This document shows, one piece after another, positions 60,998 through 64,000 of a DNA stretch of 64,000 nucleotides (within the stretch, counting starts at the first letter, position 1; each line of letters begins with the position of its first letter). Source of the stretch: CAIYTF01 sp963664845. Lineage in GTDB: Bacteria; Bacteroidota; Ignavibacteria; Ignavibacteriales; Ignavibacteriaceae. The position numbers and the translations under genes are program-made. The stretch covers positions 1,302,001 through 1,366,000 of the forward strand of contig OY761615.1 in NCBI GenBank assembly GCA_963664845.1. Reading direction: 5' to 3'. The notes under the pieces are model-generated. The model was not told the DNA's origin. It did no database searches and saw only the letters and a list, made by a program, of their open reading frames with translations.

Positions 60998-61018
60998 TTT
61001 TTCAATCTCTTTCCAATT

Positions 61019-63817
61019 TTAGAAGAATAAGGAAGCGCCGAATTCAATACGTCTTGGTTCAGAGTACATCGTCGGGTTCCGATAATATTCATCAACTGAG
61101 TTAACTATTGGCGGATAGGATACCGGGTCTTTTTTCGCCGAATATTCGGTAAGTGTATAATCGGCTGTTCCCGAATCACCATACACGTTGTATTGATTTT
61201 TAATATCAAACAAATTGTTAATTCGCAAGAAAAGACTCAGTTTATACAGACCGAACATAAAATCTTTGTATGCCCGCAAATCGACATTATAGGTGGTCGG
61301 TTTGGTTTCTGTATTGATCAACAACGTTGAAAGATTTGCTGATTGAGATGGCGTGTAGGGAAAACCACTGCCAAAGGTACCAATGACACTGAATCCCCAA
61401 AGATCGGGCGAAGCATAGGAAAAAGTAACGTTCAGGGTATGTGTCTGATCCTGATTCAGTTTAATCAACTGAATGGCAGGTTGTTGACCGGCTGCCACCT
61501 GATTGAAGGTTGTTGCCGGATCGGATGCATTTCCCTGAGCCGACTGCAGTGTATAATCGATTGTTGCTGCCCAGCAGTTGCTTAAGCGTTTCGTAAGCGT
61601 AAATACAAGGCCTTTAACAAATCCAAAATCACTGTTTACAAACATCGAATAGGTGCTTGTACCGCCATAAATGGGGATTGCATCTGCCCGTGAACCTGCC
61701 AAATTGCGGATATCACGGAAGTAACCGGTGAGATCAAATGATATGTCATCAGATAATGCCTGCTGCACACCAACTTCACCGCTGACCGTCTGCTGTGGTT
61801 TCAAATCAGGGTTTCCGACAAGACCGATATTTCCGGTTCCATCACCCAGTTTGAAATCTGGTCTGGAAAAATAGAGTAAATCAAAATTTGGTGTTTGAAA
61901 GAAGTGTCCATAGGAGAAGTGAATAACACCGCGATCGGTAATGGGGAAAGCAATACCGAGTCGTGGACTAACCTGGAATTTTTTCTCCGTGCTTTTATAC
62001 CAGAATGCCTGACGTTCTGCCAGGGTGTAACGATGCGTCGAGTCAATGGTTCCATCAGACTTCAACGCAAAGGTATTCAACGGATCTTTGGGATTATAGA
62101 CATCCGGATCGTTCACATCGGCAAGAACTTTTCCGTTCGGATCAAAATAGTCAAAACGAATACCGAAGTTAATGATGATCTCATTGAGTTCTATCTTATC
62201 CTGAACATAACCTGAAATCTCCGTCGGAACACGTTTTAACATGTCGATATTCCGGTAATCATCGGGATTATTAATATCCGGTATCACTTTTGCCGAATAA
62301 GGATTTAAAGTCTGTTGCGAACCCACAAGCGTGGTTGCATCGGTGAGGTGAATTCTGTCATACGTTAAATTATGACGGTTAAATTCAAGTCCGGCTTTCA
62401 ACTGATGAACTTTGCTTACCTGTGAGGTAATGTCATATTTGATACCAAAGGAAGCCGTTGTTCTCTTGAAGTGATCGGGGCTTGTGCCTCCGGTGAGGAA
62501 ACTGAAACCGTTACCCGGGGTCTGATTGTATAAGTCATTATTGGTATAACGGGAATCATGCGGATCTTCATATACAAAGGTCCGGTATTGATTAAAGAAG
62601 TAGGAAAAGTTTAACTGCTCAAAGGTGTTTGAACCGATGGTATGCGTAATGCCAAAAATATTCGTATTGGCTTGTTTATAGGTTGTTGGTAAACCATCGG
62701 GGTTGTACGAATAGTTGAAATCATATTCCCGGTAACGTTTTTTCTCAAAGAGATAGTTATAGGATAGTTTAATTTCAGGGATGACCCGATAGGTCAATTT
62801 GCCCTGAGCTGACCATTTTTCATTCCAGTTCATGGGAACAACTTTGTTGTCGCCGCTTGAATTGACAATATATTGTTTGGATTTATCTTCAATTGTGGTT
62901 CCCTGATTGATGGTTATATCCCAGGGGTTGAATCTCCTGATACCATATTCCCATCCGCCAAAGTACACATAGCGTACGTCGCTATAGAAGAATAACTGGT
63001 TGGGAATGATTGGGCCGCTGAGAGAAACTTCTCCGTCTCTTGTGGAAACAGGACGGATCTTATCAAGCTCCCTGAAAATGTTGGTATGCGGTGTATAGTA
63101 ACTGCCAATATAGGAAGTTGCCATTCCAGCGAATTTATTATCACCATCTTTGGTGGCAATATTAACATAACCGGAAAGTGCCTTGCCGTATTCGGCGTTA
63201 AATGCGCCTGAAACGAATTGCAATTCCTGAATAGAGTTGGCGTTAACGTCAACAACAGTGCTTCCGTCATATACGTCAGTGACGGGAACACCGTCAATTG
63301 CGTAAACAACTTCTCCGCTGCGTCCGCCGCGGACCGTACCGCCGACAAAACCTGCTTTCAGGTTAAGGACCTGTGAGAACTCCGTTACCGGCAGAGAAGC
63401 AATCTCATCCGCGCCCACAATCGAGGTTGATGAGGTTAAATCTTTGGTAACCAGCGGTTTCTCGGCAACAACAATAACTTCTTTCGTGGTAACGCTTGTT
63501 TCAGAGATGCTCATATCGATTTTGGATGTGAGATCAATTGAAACGTGTACGTTGGAAATTGTTGTGCCATTGTAGCCAATAGCGGTTGCTTTGAGTGAGT
63601 AGGTTCCGGGTCTGACATTCAGTATTGAGTAGTATCCATCAACATCTGTTGCAGCTCCCTGAGTGGTTCCGATGATAATAACATTGACGAAGGGAATACC
63701 CTCACCGGATGTTTTATCAGTTACGCGACCGGCAATCTTTCCTGATTGTGCCAGCAGCAAAGTAGGGAAAATAAGAAAGGCAAAAACCCGTATAGCAAAA
63801 CGTAACGGTTTTTTCAT
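61019..63817 (-). CDS. TonB-dependent outer-membrane receptor with carboxypeptidase-like domain
   Basis: 932 residues. Signal peptide 1-23 (ending LLLAQ). A CarboxypepD_reg-like beta-sandwich (about 24-110: GKIAGRVTDKTSGEGIPFVN) precedes the plug (about 125-235: LPVTEFSQVLNLKAG, VVYAIDGVPVTDVYD) and the 22-strand barrel, ending in SLFF with C-terminal Phe. It should import a substrate or act in surface-protein assembly using TonB energy. The start ATG is preceded by GGAGG at 7 nt. It is the first gene of an operon with a T9SS-like surface protein and a PorV-like protein; the substrate is unknown. Confidence 0.93.
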   Translation of the reverse strand: MKKPLRFAIRVFAFLIFPTLLLAQSGKIAGRVTDKTSGEGIPFVNVIIIGTTQGAATDVDGYYSILNVRPGTYSLKATAIGYNGTTISNVHVSIDLTSKIDMSISETSVTTKEVIVVAEKPLVTKDLTSSTSIVGADEIASLPVTEFSQVLNLKAGFVGGTVRGGRSGEVVYAIDGVPVTDVYDGSTVVDVNANSIQELQFVSGAFNAEYGKALSGYVNIATKDGDNKFAGMATSYIGSYYTPHTNIFRELDKIRPVSTRDGEVSLSGPIIPNQLFFYSDVRYVYFGGWEYGIRRFNPWDITINQGTTIEDKSKQYIVNSSGDNKVVPMNWNEKWSAQGKLTYRVIPEIKLSYNYLFEKKRYREYDFNYSYNPDGLPTTYKQANTNIFGITHTIGSNTFEQLNFSYFFNQYRTFVYEDPHDSRYTNNDLYNQTPGNGFSFLTGGTSPDHFKRTTASFGIKYDITSQVSKVHQLKAGLEFNRHNLTYDRIHLTDATTLVGSQQTLNPYSAKVIPDINNPDDYRNIDMLKRVPTEISGYVQDKIELNEIIINFGIRFDYFDPNGKVLADVNDPDVYNPKDPLNTFALKSDGTIDSTHRYTLAERQAFWYKSTEKKFQVSPRLGIAFPITDRGVIHFSYGHFFQTPNFDLLYFSRPDFKLGDGTGNIGLVGNPDLKPQQTVSGEVGVQQALSDDISFDLTGYFRDIRNLAGSRADAIPIYGGTSTYSMFVNSDFGFVKGLVFTLTKRLSNCWAATIDYTLQSAQGNASDPATTFNQVAAGQQPAIQLIKLNQDQTHTLNVTFSYASPDLWGFSVIGTFGSGFPYTPSQSANLSTLLINTETKPTTYNVDLRAYKDFMFGLYKLSLFLRINNLFDIKNQYNVYGDSGTADYTLTEYSAKKDPVSYPPIVNSVDEYYRNPTMYSEPRRIEFGASLFF

Positions 63818-64000
63818 CGTGCGCCTCCGACCATGGTGAAATCTGTAACTAATTAATCAATAGTTATTTATTCTTGATAATTTATCAATAACATATCGCA
63901 TTAAATTACAATTAAGAATTATTCTGAGCAAGAAAATATGTTTATCGCCGGGGACTTTTAAGGCACACTCCTTATAAATTAAGCATTTGGGCCGCCAATA

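Noticed and set aside
63818..64000. End of a further minus-strand gene at the right edge (frame ending IGGPNA).
   Set aside because: Only six codons are visible before a stop, too few to support a call; the rest is A+T-rich leader of the TonB receptor gene.

Overview
The window looks like a chromosomal segment from an Ignavibacteria-like member of the Bacteroidota/Chlorobi group. The main clues are several secreted proteins ending in a type IX secretion (T9SS) sorting module (core NYPNPFNPSTVISYYIP, last residues KRMILLK), a PorV/PorQ-like outer-membrane protein behind a TonB-dependent receptor and a very large T9SS-like surface protein, an LptD/WaaA Gram-negative envelope set, and a moderate G+C content. 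There are no tRNA or rRNA genes, no CRISPR array and no intact transposase. The taxonomic placement is inferred from protein style, not from a marker-gene search.

Layout. 0-8.1 kb is an accessory-like, gene-poor stretch: the tail of an ArsC/Spx-like reductase, a DUF1684 lipoprotein between two copies of a CTTTGCG/CTCTGCG inverted repeat, a small membrane protein, and two T9SS cargo proteins (458 and 1252 aa) that share a C-terminal module of about 190 residues. The 780-bp gap between the two cargo genes has a near-consensus sigma-70 promoter (3751) about 190 nt ahead of an intrinsic terminator (3951-3976), so it probably encodes an undescribed small RNA. A second terminator lies just before the 1252-aa gene. 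8.4-13.1 kb (minus strand) carries an OMP-like protein, a LytR_C protein, rsfS and argS, then glmM. A 946-aa PAS/CHASE3 histidine kinase sits between glmM and a decayed copy of the glmM 5' end. 16.9-25.3 kb holds cytochrome c, an AmiC-like amidase, an isoprenylcysteine-type methyltransferase, a GT2-like protein, miaA, a cNMP/GAF/HATPase protein whose phosphoacceptor histidine is replaced by serine, and a divergent AlkA-type glycosylase.

25.5-34 kb (minus strand) is a polysaccharide/lipid region: a WbaP-like initiating phosphotransferase, a Dpm1-like glycosyltransferase, a GT2 fused to a degenerate sugar-phosphotransferase domain, accA, a YbgC-like thioesterase, nadC, a Wzx-type flippase and dut. 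On the plus strand (34-42 kb) lptD is followed with no gap by a hybrid sensor kinase, then a GT9 heptosyltransferase-like gene and waaA. 42-46.2 kb (minus) has tgt-yajC-ribBA-nfeD.

46.3-53.4 kb (minus) is a compact partner-switching module: a 7TM-like GAF/SpoIIE phosphatase, a STAS anti-anti-sigma protein, an RsbW-like kinase, a GAF-GAF phosphatase and a PDZ-multi-TM-GAF phosphatase. All three phosphatases keep the PP2C metal-binding residues, and neighbouring genes overlap or nearly touch. Just upstream are an ECF sigma factor and a 529-aa membrane anti-sigma protein with a long extracytoplasmic part that resembles an LTxxQ/CpxP-type segment; a GGAAC-N17-CGTC element lies directly before the sigma gene. 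The window ends with the TonB receptor - T9SS surface protein - PorV-like operon, closed by a good terminator.

Start codons were revised where a later ATG/GTG/TTG fits the family, the signal peptide or the Shine-Dalgarno spacing better; each entry says so. Non-coding calls rest on sequence inspection only.
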